From the NCBI RefSeq assembly GCF_014107495.1, contig NZ_CP041969.1, positions 5,939,501 to 6,003,500 of the forward strand: a DNA stretch of 64,000 nt, in the 5' to 3' direction. Positions 17,531 to 25,827 of the stretch are shown one piece after another. The stretch comes from Cohnella cholangitidis. GTDB lineage: Bacteria > Bacillota > Bacilli > Paenibacillales > Paenibacillaceae. The notes beneath the pieces are model-generated. The model searched no databases and had not been told where the DNA came from. It was given only the letters and a program-made list of their open reading frames with translations. How positions within the stretch are numbered: position 1 is the stretch's first letter; each line of letters opens with the position of its first letter. Position numbers and translations under genes: made by a program.

Positions 17531-18650
17531 GGGAAGTAACCTCCTTAATGATCGCTGTCGTCACCCATTCATCTCGGTGAATGACTTCTATTCGCGAAAC
17601 GTCGATGCGTTTCAGCGCTTCTTCGCTGGACATTCCGGCTACGGCCGTAATTTGCCAAGCTGCATAGTGGGTAACTCCCCGGCCGAGAATCCGGCCCTCC
17701 GAGTTAACGACTTCGACGACTTCGCCGGGATGGAATTCTCCGTTAACGGATAGAATGCCGGCGGGCAGCAAGCTGCGTCCTTTGTTGAGCAAGGCTTCCT
17801 CCGCGCCGGCATCGACGATGATCCTGCCTTGGGGAACGGATAGGAATCCGACCCAATGCTTCTTGGCGGACATGGAATGCAGCGAAGAGGCGAAATAGGT
17901 GCCTTTGCCCGTTCCGTCCACGGCCGCCCGAAGGTCGCCCGGTTCGGCTACGCGACCGACGAAGAGAGGAACGCCGCCTTGCATGGCGATGCTCGCCGCG
18001 TCTATTTTGGAGCGCATGCCGCCGGTTCCGACGGACGACCCGGCGCCGCCGGCGATTCGATACAATTCGTCGGACAGAACTTCGACCCGTTCGATCCGAA
18101 CCGCATCGGGCACCTTGCGCGGATCGCCCGTGTAGACGCCGTCCATATCGGTTAGAATATAAAGCCCGTCAGCCTTGACGAGATTGGCGACTAACGCGGA
18201 TAGAGAGTCGTTCTCGCCGAATTTGATTTCGTCGACCGCGACGGTGTCGTTCTCGTTAATGATGGGGATCGCCTGTTGCTTGAGCAACTCGTCGATCGTC
18301 CTTGTCGCGTTCTGGGCCCGGCTACGGTTGCTGAAATCCGGACGGGTAAGCAGAATTTGCGCCGCGGTTATTCCGCTGGAGTTAAGCGCTTCTTGATAAG
18401 CTTGCATTAATAACGCTTGGCCAACTGCCGCCGCCGCTTGTTTCTCGTGAACGAGCTTAGGTCTGGCCGCATATCCGAGGCGGCGAAAACCGGCCGCGAT
18501 CGCTCCCGAAGTGACAAGCAGCACTTGGTGCCCGGACGAATGCAGCGAAGCGAGTTCATCCGCGAAAAAACGCACCTGCTCCCGGTTCAGACCGCCTTCT
18601 TCGGAGGTGAGAGAGCTGCTTCCGATTTTGACTACGATACGTTTACCCAT
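17523..18650 (-). CDS. proB: Glutamate 5-kinase
   Basis: ProB phosphorylates glutamate as the first and feedback-controlled step of proline synthesis. The 375-residue protein has an amino-acid kinase domain (VVKIGSSSLTSEEGG, LLVTSGAIAAG, INENDTVAVDEIKFGENDSLSALVA, TDMDGVYTGDPRK). It also has a C-terminal PUA domain (about residues 280-365, GRIIVDAGAEEALLNKGRSLLPAGI). AAGGGG precedes the ATG. Expression is controlled by the T-box leader immediately upstream. Confidence 0.95.
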   Translation of the reverse strand: MGKRIVVKIGSSSLTSEEGGLNREQVRFFADELASLHSSGHQVLLVTSGAIAAGFRRLGYAARPKLVHEKQAAAAVGQALLMQAYQEALNSSGITAAQILLTRPDFSNRSRAQNATRTIDELLKQQAIPIINENDTVAVDEIKFGENDSLSALVANLVKADGLYILTDMDGVYTGDPRKVPDAVRIERVEVLSDELYRIAGGAGSSVGTGGMRSKIDAASIAMQGGVPLFVGRVAEPGDLRAAVDGTGKGTYFASSLHSMSAKKHWVGFLSVPQGRIIVDAGAEEALLNKGRSLLPAGILSVNGEFHPGEVVEVVNSEGRILGRGVTHYAAWQITAVAGMSSEEALKRIDVSRIEVIHRDEWVTTAIIKEVTSHE

Positions 18651-18950
18651 AAGTTCAACCCCTTATCAAACCATAAAAAAACCCCCGTCCAAATAAAGGA
18701 CGGGAGTTTGACTTCCGCGGTACCACCTTCATTGACGGCGCCTGTTAACAGAGGCATCCGTCCTCTCAAGATCCTGATAACAGCAGGGACTGTACGGCTC
18801 GTCACCGTCCGCTCGGGGATGGGGGAAGCGGGGGACAAGGTAAATTCTCTCAGCCTGGAAATTTACTCTCTGGACGTGTCCGATTCCGTTTCGTTTCCCG
18901 TCAATGCGTTCATATGGAGGCGTCGAGATCCTCTCGGCGCCAAAGTAATT
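18651..18950 (-). promoter_or_regulatory. T-box riboswitch leader controlling proBAC-mtnWXB
   Basis: Read on the minus strand, the T-box core GGTGGTACCGCGG sits at 18712-18728 with the side bulge that pairs with uncharged tRNA ends. It is followed by the terminator hairpin CTCCCGTCC-N-GGACGGGGG plus seven T (18674-18708). Upstream is the conserved AGAGAG...GCTGAGAG stem region (about 18852-18873). Uncharged tRNA would stabilise the antiterminator and switch the operon on. The specifier codon could not be placed with confidence. A proline codon is expected from the genes controlled, and a CCT lies in the 5' part. Confidence 0.9.
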
Positions 18951-18952
18951 TA

Positions 18953-18981
18953 AGAATACCATGCGTGATAGGGCTTGTAAA
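18953..18981 (-). promoter_or_regulatory. Candidate sigma-A promoter of the T-box leader
   Basis: On the minus strand TTTACA (18976-18981), a 17-base spacer and TATTCT (18953-18958) form a good sigma-A type promoter. It lies between the mtnE stop and the T-box leader. If it is the real promoter, stem I must start downstream of about 18946. Confidence 0.5.
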
Positions 18982-19006
18982 GGAACGAAGGGTTAATCCG
19001 GCACGT

Positions 19007-20182
19007 TTAGAACAGCCCCAATTTGCCGATTCTCGCGGCGACTTCGCGCAAGCGGTCTTCCGTAGTCAATAAGCCCAAACGGACGTAACCTTCTCCGTTC
19101 GTCCCGAATCCGGAACCCGGCGCGACGACGACATCCGCTTGTTCTAGCAAAAGATCGGCGAACGACATCGAGGTATGTCCTTCCGGTACCGGAAGCCAGC
19201 AGAAGAAGGAACCGGCCGGCTTCGTTGCTTTCCATCCGATCTCTTCGAGCGCCCCGTACAGAGCGTTGCGTCTGCTTTCATAAGTCGCGACTAAATCGCG
19301 AACCGATTGTTGCGAACCTGACAACGCTTCCGCTGCCGCTTCTTGGATACCTCCGAATAAGCTGCAATACATATGGTCTTGAATCAGGTTGATCAGCTCG
19401 ATGATTTCGGGGTTTCCTAGGGCGAAGCCTACGCGCCATCCGGCCATGTTGTAGCTTTTGGATAACGTATAAAATTCGACTCCGACTTCTTTGGCTCCGG
19501 GCGTCTCCAAGAAACTGATCGGCCGCTGGCCGTCAAACCCGATCGTGCCGTAAGCGAAGTCGCTGGCCACGACAATTCCGCGTTGCTTGGCGAAAGCTAC
19601 GGTTTGTTCGTAAAACTCGGGAGTAGCGATCGCCGCCGTCGGGTTGTTCGGATAATTAAGGAACATCAGCTTGGCGCGATCGAGCTCTTCGGCGGTCAGG
19701 GCCGAGTAATCCGGCAGAAACGCATTTTCTTCCTTCAGCGGCATGAACGCCATCTCGGCTCCCGCGAGCGCTACTCCCGACCAATAATCGGGATATCCGG
19801 GATCGGGGATGAGACATACGTCTCCCGGATTAAGCAAACATTGGCTAATCTCGATAAGCCCGGATTTGCCTCCGAAGAGGACGGCTACCTCCGTCTCCGG
19901 GTTGAGCTCGACGCCGTAATCTTCCTTGTACCGCTTCGCGACGGCTTCTTTAAGGAAAGGAAATCCGCGGAAAGGCGGATATTTATGATATTTGGGGTTC
20001 TCCGCCGCGTTTTTCAGACGTTCTACGATCGCCGGGGGCGTCGGAAGATCGGGATTCCCTTGTCCGAGATTGATTACGTCGCGGCCGGTTGCCGCGCGTG
20101 CGTTGGCTTTCGCGACCAATGCGGCGAAAAATTGCTCGGGCAACGTCTGAAGTCGCTTAGCGGGAGTAATGTGAAAGGCCAT
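19007..20182 (-). CDS. mtnE: PLP-dependent aminotransferase, probable methionine salvage transaminase
   Basis: This 391-residue fold-type I class I/II aminotransferase has the PLP lysine in FYTLSKSYNMAGWR. Other family marks are NLGQGNPDLPTPP near the start, GGKSGL, MFLNYPNNPT and VRLGLL. Its divergent neighbour is an omega-amidase-type nitrilase (mtnU), the same pairing as ykrV/ykrU of B. subtilis, where MtnE converts ketomethylthiobutyrate to methionine. That pairing and nearby mtnWXB support the name, but sequence alone would also allow a general aspartate- or alanine-type aminotransferase. Confidence 0.8.
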   Translation of the reverse strand: MAFHITPAKRLQTLPEQFFAALVAKANARAATGRDVINLGQGNPDLPTPPAIVERLKNAAENPKYHKYPPFRGFPFLKEAVAKRYKEDYGVELNPETEVAVLFGGKSGLIEISQCLLNPGDVCLIPDPGYPDYWSGVALAGAEMAFMPLKEENAFLPDYSALTAEELDRAKLMFLNYPNNPTAAIATPEFYEQTVAFAKQRGIVVASDFAYGTIGFDGQRPISFLETPGAKEVGVEFYTLSKSYNMAGWRVGFALGNPEIIELINLIQDHMYCSLFGGIQEAAAEALSGSQQSVRDLVATYESRRNALYGALEEIGWKATKPAGSFFCWLPVPEGHTSMSFADLLLEQADVVVAPGSGFGTNGEGYVRLGLLTTEDRLREVAARIGKLGLF

Positions 20183-20483
20183 GCTGAATCGTCACGCTCC
20201 GTCATGCATATAGTGAGAGTTCGGAAAGGCGGGTTAAAGCTGACTGTCTGAACCATCTTACAAAATAGGATAGGATGAATGTAGCACAATGAAACCCGCA
20301 CGGCAACGGATGAAGCGGTCATTTTGCAAATATTCGGGGTTAAGGGGTAGGAATTGTGAATGGTATGAGTGATATTGCCGTTATGAGCGGAATGAAGTAC
20401 GATGGATAACAATAGAGAGACGTCATTCGTTATTATTGGATTGCGTCGAAAGATAGACTACTGGATCGTAGGAGTGATCGGCC
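20183..20483. other. Divergent intergenic region between mtnE and mtnU
   Basis: About 300 bases hold no gene and presumably carry two divergent promoters. I see no clear SAM riboswitch, although one ten-base stretch (ATGAAACCCG at 20289) resembles part of its core. No terminator or repeat was seen. Confidence 0.4.
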
Positions 20484-21281
20484 ATGACAACCCCGTTGAG
20501 ATTAGCGCTTATTCAAATGAATATAGAAGCCGGAAACCCGGATGCCAACTTTGCGAAAATGGAAGCGAAGTTAGAGGCGGCGGCGACATTCGAACCGAAG
20601 CCGGATCTGATTATCCTTCCCGAGATGTGGAACACCGGATACGCGTTAACGGAAATCGTCGCGCTAGCGGATCCTGACGGATCCCGTACGAAAGCCGTAA
20701 TTTCGGAGTTTTGCCGAAAACATAACGTAAACGTGCTAGCGGGTTCCATCGCCCAATTGCGAGGGGATGCGGTGACGAACACTATTCACGTATTCGATCG
20801 AAACGGCGGGATCATTGCGGAGTATAGCAAAATCCACCTTTTCCAGCTCATGAACGAACATTTGCATTTGGAAGCGGGCGACGCGCCGGGAAATTTTGAA
20901 CTGGAAGGAACTTCGGCGGCCGCGATGATCTGCTACGACATTCGTTTCCCTGAGCTTGCCCGCAAGCTTGCGCTCGGCGGTGCCAAAATTTTGTTCGTGC
21001 CGGCGGAATGGCCTCATCCTCGCTTGCACCATTGGAGAACGCTTCTGCAGGCGCGCGCGATCGAAAATCAAATGTACGTTGTGTCCTGCAACACGGTCGG
21101 AGAGAGCGGAGGCGCGAACTTCTTCGGGCATTCGATGGTCATCGATCCTTGGGGAGAAGTGATCGCGGAAGCTTCGGAAGAAGAGACGATTCTAACGGCG
21201 GAAGTCGACCTTGAGCTCGTTGACGAAGTACGCGGCCGGATCCCCGTTTTCGCCGATCGCAGGCCGTCTATCTATGAGTAA
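20484..21281 (+). CDS. mtnU: Carbon-nitrogen hydrolase, probable omega-amidase of methionine salvage
   Basis: This 265-residue nitrilase-superfamily enzyme has the catalytic triad: Glu in LPEMWNTGY, Lys in YSKIHLF and Cys in AMICYDIRFPE. In the salvage pathway it would hydrolyse the 2-oxoglutaramate formed when glutamine donates the amino group through MtnE. It is divergent from mtnE. ATG 20484 follows a GGAGTGA site. A remnant of the 51-bp repeat array and an IS begin within 90 bases of its stop. Confidence 0.82.
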   Translation: MTTPLRLALIQMNIEAGNPDANFAKMEAKLEAAATFEPKPDLIILPEMWNTGYALTEIVALADPDGSRTKAVISEFCRKHNVNVLAGSIAQLRGDAVTNTIHVFDRNGGIIAEYSKIHLFQLMNEHLHLEAGDAPGNFELEGTSAAAMICYDIRFPELARKLALGGAKILFVPAEWPHPRLHHWRTLLQARAIENQMYVVSCNTVGESGGANFFGHSMVIDPWGEVIAEASEEETILTAEVDLELVDEVRGRIPVFADRRPSIYE

Positions 21282-21344
21282 TGGGGCTATCTGTGAACGA
21301 TAATCGGAATCGGTATTCGGGAATGAGTAATAGTTAGTGTTGGA

Positions 21345-21367
21345 ATAGCGGTGCTGAGCACCGCTAT
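21345..21367. repeat. Palindromic repeat unit, left flank of the IS (target duplication)
   Basis: A perfect 11-base inverted repeat (ATAGCGGTGCT / AGCACCGCTAT) surrounds a single G. It is identical to the copy on the other IS flank (22922-22944), whereas the downstream array copies read ATAACGG or ATAATGG. It is best explained as one unit duplicated during IS insertion. Confidence 0.75.
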
Positions 21368-21378
21368 CAGATCGTCGA

Positions 21379-21416
21379 GAAACCCACGTCTTTTTAGACA
21401 TTGGGTTTCTTTTTTT
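21379..21416 (+). terminator. Rho-independent terminator in the IS left end
   Basis: GAAACCCA/TGGGTTTC with an inner GTCT/AGAC stem is followed by seven T. It lies downstream of mtnU and would also insulate the transposase from outside transcription. Confidence 0.75.
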
Positions 21417-21454
21417 ATTTAGGTGCCTGGAAGAAGGGGGATCTGGGGAGATTA

Positions 21455-22812
21455 TTACCCCATTTCCCTCCTGTCCAGATGGAGGGCAATCTTCTTCATA
21501 TTCTGTACAGCAGCAGTCATAAGCGCTTGCTCGGTCACATTTCGCAGTCCTCGCAAACGGCAATAGCGAAACCCGTGGAGCTCTTTGGCGTCCGCAAAGC
21601 TTCGCTCAATCGTTTCTTTTCGTTTGCGGTATAGCTTCTTGCCCGACTTGCTCAGTCGGTTAAGTCGCACGCGCTCTTTGCTCTCTTCCCACACGTGCCG
21701 AGTCACGACTTTTCGGCGGTTCTGTGACCGGGTACACTTGTTTAACATCGGACATGACGCGCATTGCTGCGGATCAGAAGCATAGTGTCGGTAACCATGT
21801 CGGTCTGTCGTTTTGTACGGTAACTCCTGCTTTTGCGGACAAATATAAAGATCTCGCTCGGCATCATACTTAAATTCATGTTTGTGGTACAGGCCTTGTG
21901 TAGGATGGAATCTGCGGTGAGCAATAACGCCAAAGATTTTCCGCGTGTCCAACCCCTTACAGATCGGTGCTGTGAGGTAACCTGAATCCAATGCTACTGC
22001 TTCTACCTGAAAACCGAATCTTTCGCGTTGACGGTCCAATCGTTCGAGATAGGGCATCGAATCATGTACGTTACCTGGCGTGACAAAGACATCGGTAATG
22101 AGATTGTACTTCATATCAACCGTGCGGTGGTCCAGATAAAAGAAGCCTTCCGGCTTGCCGTCGCGAACCATATACCCGCTATCGGGATCGGTGGTACTAA
22201 CCTTCACTTCCTTGTCTTCGTTCACCTCCTCTCTAGGTTTCAGGGCTTTTTTCCATGCGCCTTCCGATCAGCTTCAACAGCGGCGTTCAGCTCGTCCACA
22301 TACGCCTTCGTATTTTGCTGCACTTGTTCTTTGGTGTACTTATGTTTATTGGCGCTGGACTTGATGTGAGTCGAGTCGGAAATAAGGACTCTTCCGCCGA
22401 CCATCCGGTGTGAGATCGCTTGTAAGACGATTTCATCAAAGATATCTTGAAATACAGTTGTATCCTTAAACCGTGTTCTTCTATTCCAGCTAATCGTCGT
22501 ATGATCCGGCACGCGGTCAGTCAATCCGAGGCCGAGGAACCAGCGATAAGCAAGATTAGTCTGGATTTCTCGCTCCAACTGCCGTTCGGACCGAATGCCA
22601 TAGAAGTAGCCCAGAAAAATCATCTTAAAGAGTACGACCGGATCAACAGCGGGACGACCATTGTCTTCGCAATAAAGTGGGCGTACCTTATCATCGATGA
22701 AAGAGAAGTCGATATATTTATCGATCTTTCGAAGCATGTGATCGGCGGGAACAAGATCTTCGATGGAAACAAATTCATAGTTCTGTTGTTTATCGCGATT
22801 AGAACGAAGCAT
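21455..22812 (-). CDS. IS1182-family transposase, two frames joined by a -1 shift
   Basis: The first frame (22812 down to 22240, 190 residues) holds the N-terminal IS1182 domain (SIEDLVPADHMLRKIDKYIDFSF) and the first Asp (LISDSTHIKSSANKHK). The second frame (down to 21455) holds the second Asp (ALDSGYLTAP), a Cys-rich insert and the final Glu (RKETIERSFADAKELHGFRYC). The first frame ends TGA shortly after A AAA AAG at 22246-22252. This heptamer lies exactly in the phase for a -1 slip, and a -1 shift there joins the two frames without loss (KKALKPREEVNEDKEVKVSTTDP). All DDE residues are present, so the element may be active. Confidence 0.85.
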
Positions 22813-22921
22813 GGAAACACCATCCGTTCGGTATAGTTAAATCTATTATACCAAATTAACGCGGTGTCGTATTAAACTATTTAGACATAATAAAAGCTGT
22901 CGAGACTTTCTCGACAGCCTG

Positions 22922-23227
22922 ATAGCGGTGCTGAGCACCGCTATTTTGTTTGAGGAAGGGCAGAGAGCCGGAATAATGGTGCTGAGTGCCGTTATTTGGC
23001 TGGAATAGTGTGAGAGAGTCGGAATAACGGTGCTGAGTGCCGTTAATTGGCTGGAATTGTGTGAAAGAGTCTGAATAACGGTGCTGAGCACCGCTATTTG
23101 GCTGGAATTGCGTGAAAGAGTCTGAATAACGGTGCTGAGCACCGCTATTTGGCTGGAATTGTGTGAAAGAGTCCGAATAACGGTGCTGAGTACCGTTGTT
23201 TGGATGAAAATTGAAGGTGTTGTCCCA
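22922..23227. repeat. Array A of 51-bp stem-loop repeats (six units)
   Basis: Palindrome cores start at 22922, 22973, 23024, 23075, 23126 and 23177, exactly 51 bases apart. Each unit is a GGTGCTGAGCACC-type stem-loop plus a conserved linker (TTTGGCTGGAATTGTGTGAA). The linker is conserved between units, so this is not a CRISPR array. Because 51 is a multiple of three, long spurious open frames with 17-residue repeats cross it. There is no ribosome-binding site or codon signature to support a gene. Confidence 0.9.
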
Positions 23228-23239
23228 AATGAATCAACC

Positions 23240-23494
23240 AGTAACTCCACGAGGCGATACTATTCTTTTGAAACAAGAGTAATGACCACAAATAGTACCG
23301 CTAGACGGCACAATTCCGCCCAAACTAACAAATCCACCGCCAATAGTACCGCGTCACGGTACTAAACTGCCGAAACTAACAAATCCATCGCCAATAGTAC
23401 AGCGTCACGGTACTAAGCTGCCCAGACTAACAGATCCACCGCCAATTGTACCGCTAGCCGGCGCTATTCTGCCTAAACTAACATCCCCACCACT
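23240..23494. repeat. Array B of 51-bp repeats, apparently the same family inverted
   Basis: AATAGTAC-type cores start at 23291, 23342, 23393 and 23444, again exactly 51 bases apart. A degenerate unit lies before (about 23240) and traces after. The best units form TAGTACCG-CGTCA-CGGTACTA hairpins, followed by an ACTAACAAATCCACC-like linker. That linker resembles the reverse complement of the array A linker (CACACAATTCCAGCC), so the two arrays look like inverted relatives facing each other. Confidence 0.8.
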
Positions 23495-23542
23495 GTACTC
23501 CCCCGTACCTGAACCGCAGTATCTACGCTACCGCTACTCCCG

Positions 23543-24448
23543 CTATTTACTGATTTTCTCCAACGTATCGCGGAAAGTCGCGATGAACGCCTCGGCCGCA
23601 TTGGACAAATATCTTCCTTTGCGGTAGGCGATGACAAGCGTACGGGTCGGTTTTCCTTCCAACTGCAAGTAGACGGGAGCCCGGCCTTGCCAGTCGTGAC
23701 GAGTAACCATTTTGGGAAGGAAGGCGATTCCCATGCCGGCGGCGACTAGCGACTGAACCGTTTCGATATTTCCGCTTTCGAAGACAACGCGCGGATCAAA
23801 TCCGGCGGATTGGCACAGATCATGCGCGATCGCCCGGAAGCCCTGGCCTTTTTTCAAGAGGACGAAAGGCTCGTCGCGCAGCATCGATACCGGGATGACC
23901 GTATCCTTGTACTCCGGCTCGCTAAGCGGATGGTCCGGCGGGACGGCGAGGCAGATTCCTTCTTCGAGAATCGGGATGTAAGCTAAGGATGGCTCAATAA
24001 GCGGCAACGACAGCAGGCTGACGTCGGTTCCGCCGCTAGCGGTCAGTTGCTCTAGCCGTTTCGTCGATTCTTCGATCAGCACGATCTCGATATTCGGGTA
24101 CGCCTCGCGGAAAACGGGAAGGACGTGCGGCAGAATATGGGAGCCGGTCATCGGCAAGCTGCCCACGACCAAACGCCCTTTGCGCATGTCGGCGATATCT
24201 TCCATTTCCCTGCGAAGCTGGTCGGCCATGTCGACGATTTGCTGCGCTTTGTCCACGAACACGGAGCCCGCGTAGGTCAACTCGACGGAATTCGTGCTTC
24301 TTTTGAACAAGAGGACGCCCAATTCTTTCTCTAACTTGGATAGTTGCTGGCTTAGAGATGGCTGGGCAATATGCAGCTTCTCGGCCGCGCGCGAGAAGTT
24401 TTTCTCGGCCGCGATCTGTATCGTGTAGAGCAGCTGGCGAAATTCCAT
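23543..24448 (-). CDS. LysR-family transcriptional regulator
   Basis: The 301-residue LysR-type regulator has an N-terminal winged helix-turn-helix (MEFRQLLYTIQIAAEKNFSRAAEKLHIAQPSLSQQLSKLEKELG, residues 1-44). A periplasmic-binding-protein-like effector domain follows (GSLPMTGSHILPHVLPVF..., GMGIAFLP). The target and inducer are not evident. LysR genes usually regulate a divergent neighbour. Here the upstream side is occupied by the prophage integrase end, so the regulator is probably separated from its former partner. Confidence 0.9.
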   Translation of the reverse strand: MEFRQLLYTIQIAAEKNFSRAAEKLHIAQPSLSQQLSKLEKELGVLLFKRSTNSVELTYAGSVFVDKAQQIVDMADQLRREMEDIADMRKGRLVVGSLPMTGSHILPHVLPVFREAYPNIEIVLIEESTKRLEQLTASGGTDVSLLSLPLIEPSLAYIPILEEGICLAVPPDHPLSEPEYKDTVIPVSMLRDEPFVLLKKGQGFRAIAHDLCQSAGFDPRVVFESGNIETVQSLVAAGMGIAFLPKMVTRHDWQGRAPVYLQLEGKPTRTLVIAYRKGRYLSNAAEAFIATFRDTLEKISK

Positions 24449-24552
24449 TTAAGCAACTCCTCTTCATAGACTGGAACTATTAACCTTATAGATATTATAT
24501 CATGAATTTATTGATGAGTACGGGGATTTGCCCACGAGTTGCCCACAGAGGA
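24449..24552. other. Probable left prophage junction (attL region)
   Basis: The 104 bases between the LysR start and the integrase stop mark the change from host to phage genes. A short direct repeat TTGCCCAC occurs twice (near 24528 and 24542). No matching att core was found at the right side of the window, so the exact attL is not defined. Confidence 0.5.
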
Positions 24553-25821
24553 TCATATATCGCGGAGGAGAGGTGAGAGGAGGTTTTCTAGTCGATCGAC
24601 GTTTGCTTTGCGGCGCGCTTCGGTGACGTGCAGATAAATCTGTTTGGTTACTCTGTCTGATGCATGACCTAATTGAGCTTGAATGTCTGGTAGCGGCATA
24701 CCGGCTTCTGCGCAAAGGCTCGCATACGTATGCCTGAGCTTATGGGGTGTAATACTTGTAGGAAGCCCAGCTCGAGTGAGTGCGGCACGCAGCCCGTTTC
24801 CAAGTTCCTTAGACATAAGCGGCCAGCCTGGAAACTTTTTGTACCCGACAAAGACATGCAATTTGCCTTGATAAAAATCTACACCCTTTGAAAGCTTGAA
24901 CGCTTTTACATCGGTGATTTGAGAGTCGATAACGTCAATGACGGATTTGGACACATCTACTTGTCTTAGTTTTGAATTTTTTGGCGTTCCAAGATGATGC
25001 CCAGCATACCCTTTATGCGTATTGAGTGTGGCTGCGATAAAAATTTTAAAGTTGCGTTTGTCTATTCGATCTGGATCTAGTGCGCACAACTCGCCGACTC
25101 GTAGTCCGGAATACGACAGCACATAAACTGCTCGAAAAAGCTGTCTTATAGCAAACGCCTCGGCAGGTGTTTGCGCTTCCGATTCCATCAATTTAATCGT
25201 TCGAAGTAACAATGCCAGCTGCTCTTTTTCTAGGTACTCCGGTAATTCCTCTCCCTGACTGGAGATCAATTGCTCGACAGTTAGCTGATGCTTGGGCACC
25301 TCGATCTTTTCTGCGATATTAACTGTAAGTAAGCCGTGTTTCACGGCTAAGTCCCACAACAGCTTTGCAGACGAATGATACATTGCGATTGTATTGTCAC
25401 TCAAGTTTTTTTCATCGCGCAGGTAAAGCAAATACTTTTGATAATCATAGACTGTTATGTCTTTTAACTTTTTCCCTTTAAAGAAAGTTCGTGCACGACT
25501 CAAATTAGTTGTATGCGATGCGATAGTTTTGGATTTTAGGTTCTTAGATTTAGCGTATAACGCTAACCCTTTGACAGACCAGTCCTCAAAAGTTACATGC
25601 GACGGGTCGACAAAGGTCCCTTTAATAAGCTCAGCCTCGATCAGTATTCCTGCTTGATATGCCTCTAAAGGCGTAGGGTATTGTTTTGTGTCTTTCTGTT
25701 TGCGCCCCAAAGTACCATCAGACTTAACAATTGGAATCTCGTATCGGTAGGTAAAGCCCTTACCGCGTTTACGTACTTTTGGGTACTCCGATTCGTCAAC
25801 CTTCCTTGGCATAAATTTCAT
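24553..25821 (-). CDS. int: Prophage tyrosine-type integrase
   Basis: This 422-residue site-specific tyrosine recombinase inserts and excises the prophage. It has an N-terminal AP2-like arm-binding part (KGFTYRYEIPIVKSDGTLGRKQKDTK), a SAM-like core-binding domain (about residues 70-160) and a catalytic domain. The catalytic residues are Arg in SYSGLRVGELCALD, HKLRHTY, LGHASD and the nucleophile Tyr in VTKQIYLHV. It is transcribed outward at the left end of the prophage. A LexA-like box lies just upstream of the start. Confidence 0.94.
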   Translation of the reverse strand: MKFMPRKVDESEYPKVRKRGKGFTYRYEIPIVKSDGTLGRKQKDTKQYPTPLEAYQAGILIEAELIKGTFVDPSHVTFEDWSVKGLALYAKSKNLKSKTIASHTTNLSRARTFFKGKKLKDITVYDYQKYLLYLRDEKNLSDNTIAMYHSSAKLLWDLAVKHGLLTVNIAEKIEVPKHQLTVEQLISSQGEELPEYLEKEQLALLLRTIKLMESEAQTPAEAFAIRQLFRAVYVLSYSGLRVGELCALDPDRIDKRNFKIFIAATLNTHKGYAGHHLGTPKNSKLRQVDVSKSVIDVIDSQITDVKAFKLSKGVDFYQGKLHVFVGYKKFPGWPLMSKELGNGLRAALTRAGLPTSITPHKLRHTYASLCAEAGMPLPDIQAQLGHASDRVTKQIYLHVTEARRKANVDRLENLLSPLLRDI

Positions 25822-25827
25822 TCACCC

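Larger units (their letters stand above)
21368..22921 (-). mobile_element. IS1182-family insertion sequence, 1554 bp
   Basis: The element carries one frameshifted DDE transposase. Its ends both begin CAG and share GTCGAGAAA at the same offset (left CAGATCGTCGAGAAAC; right, reversed, CAGGCTGTCGAGAAAG), an imperfect terminal inverted repeat. Identical 23-bp palindromes flank it. Removing the element plus one palindrome restores an exact 51-bp spacing of the host repeat array, which fixes the boundaries. The left end contains a terminator hairpin facing mtnU transcription. Confidence 0.85.

Noticed and set aside
20250..20320. Possible SAM (S-box) riboswitch upstream of mtnU, from CTTACAAAATAGGATAGGA and ATGAAACCCG
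   Set aside because: Only part of the core matches. The P1 pairing, the GGTGCTAATTCC segment and a terminator hairpin are missing.
22846..23250. A 134-codon minus-strand open frame with 17-residue repeats (VLSTVIQTLSHNSSQIA type) across array A
   Set aside because: The period of 51 bases is a multiple of three, so a frame stays open by chance through repeats. There is no ribosome-binding site, the frame runs through palindromes, and copies vary in ways typical of non-coding DNA.
22922..23494. CRISPR-like regular spacing
   Set aside because: The sequences between the palindromes are conserved from unit to unit, so they are not spacers, and no cas genes are nearby.
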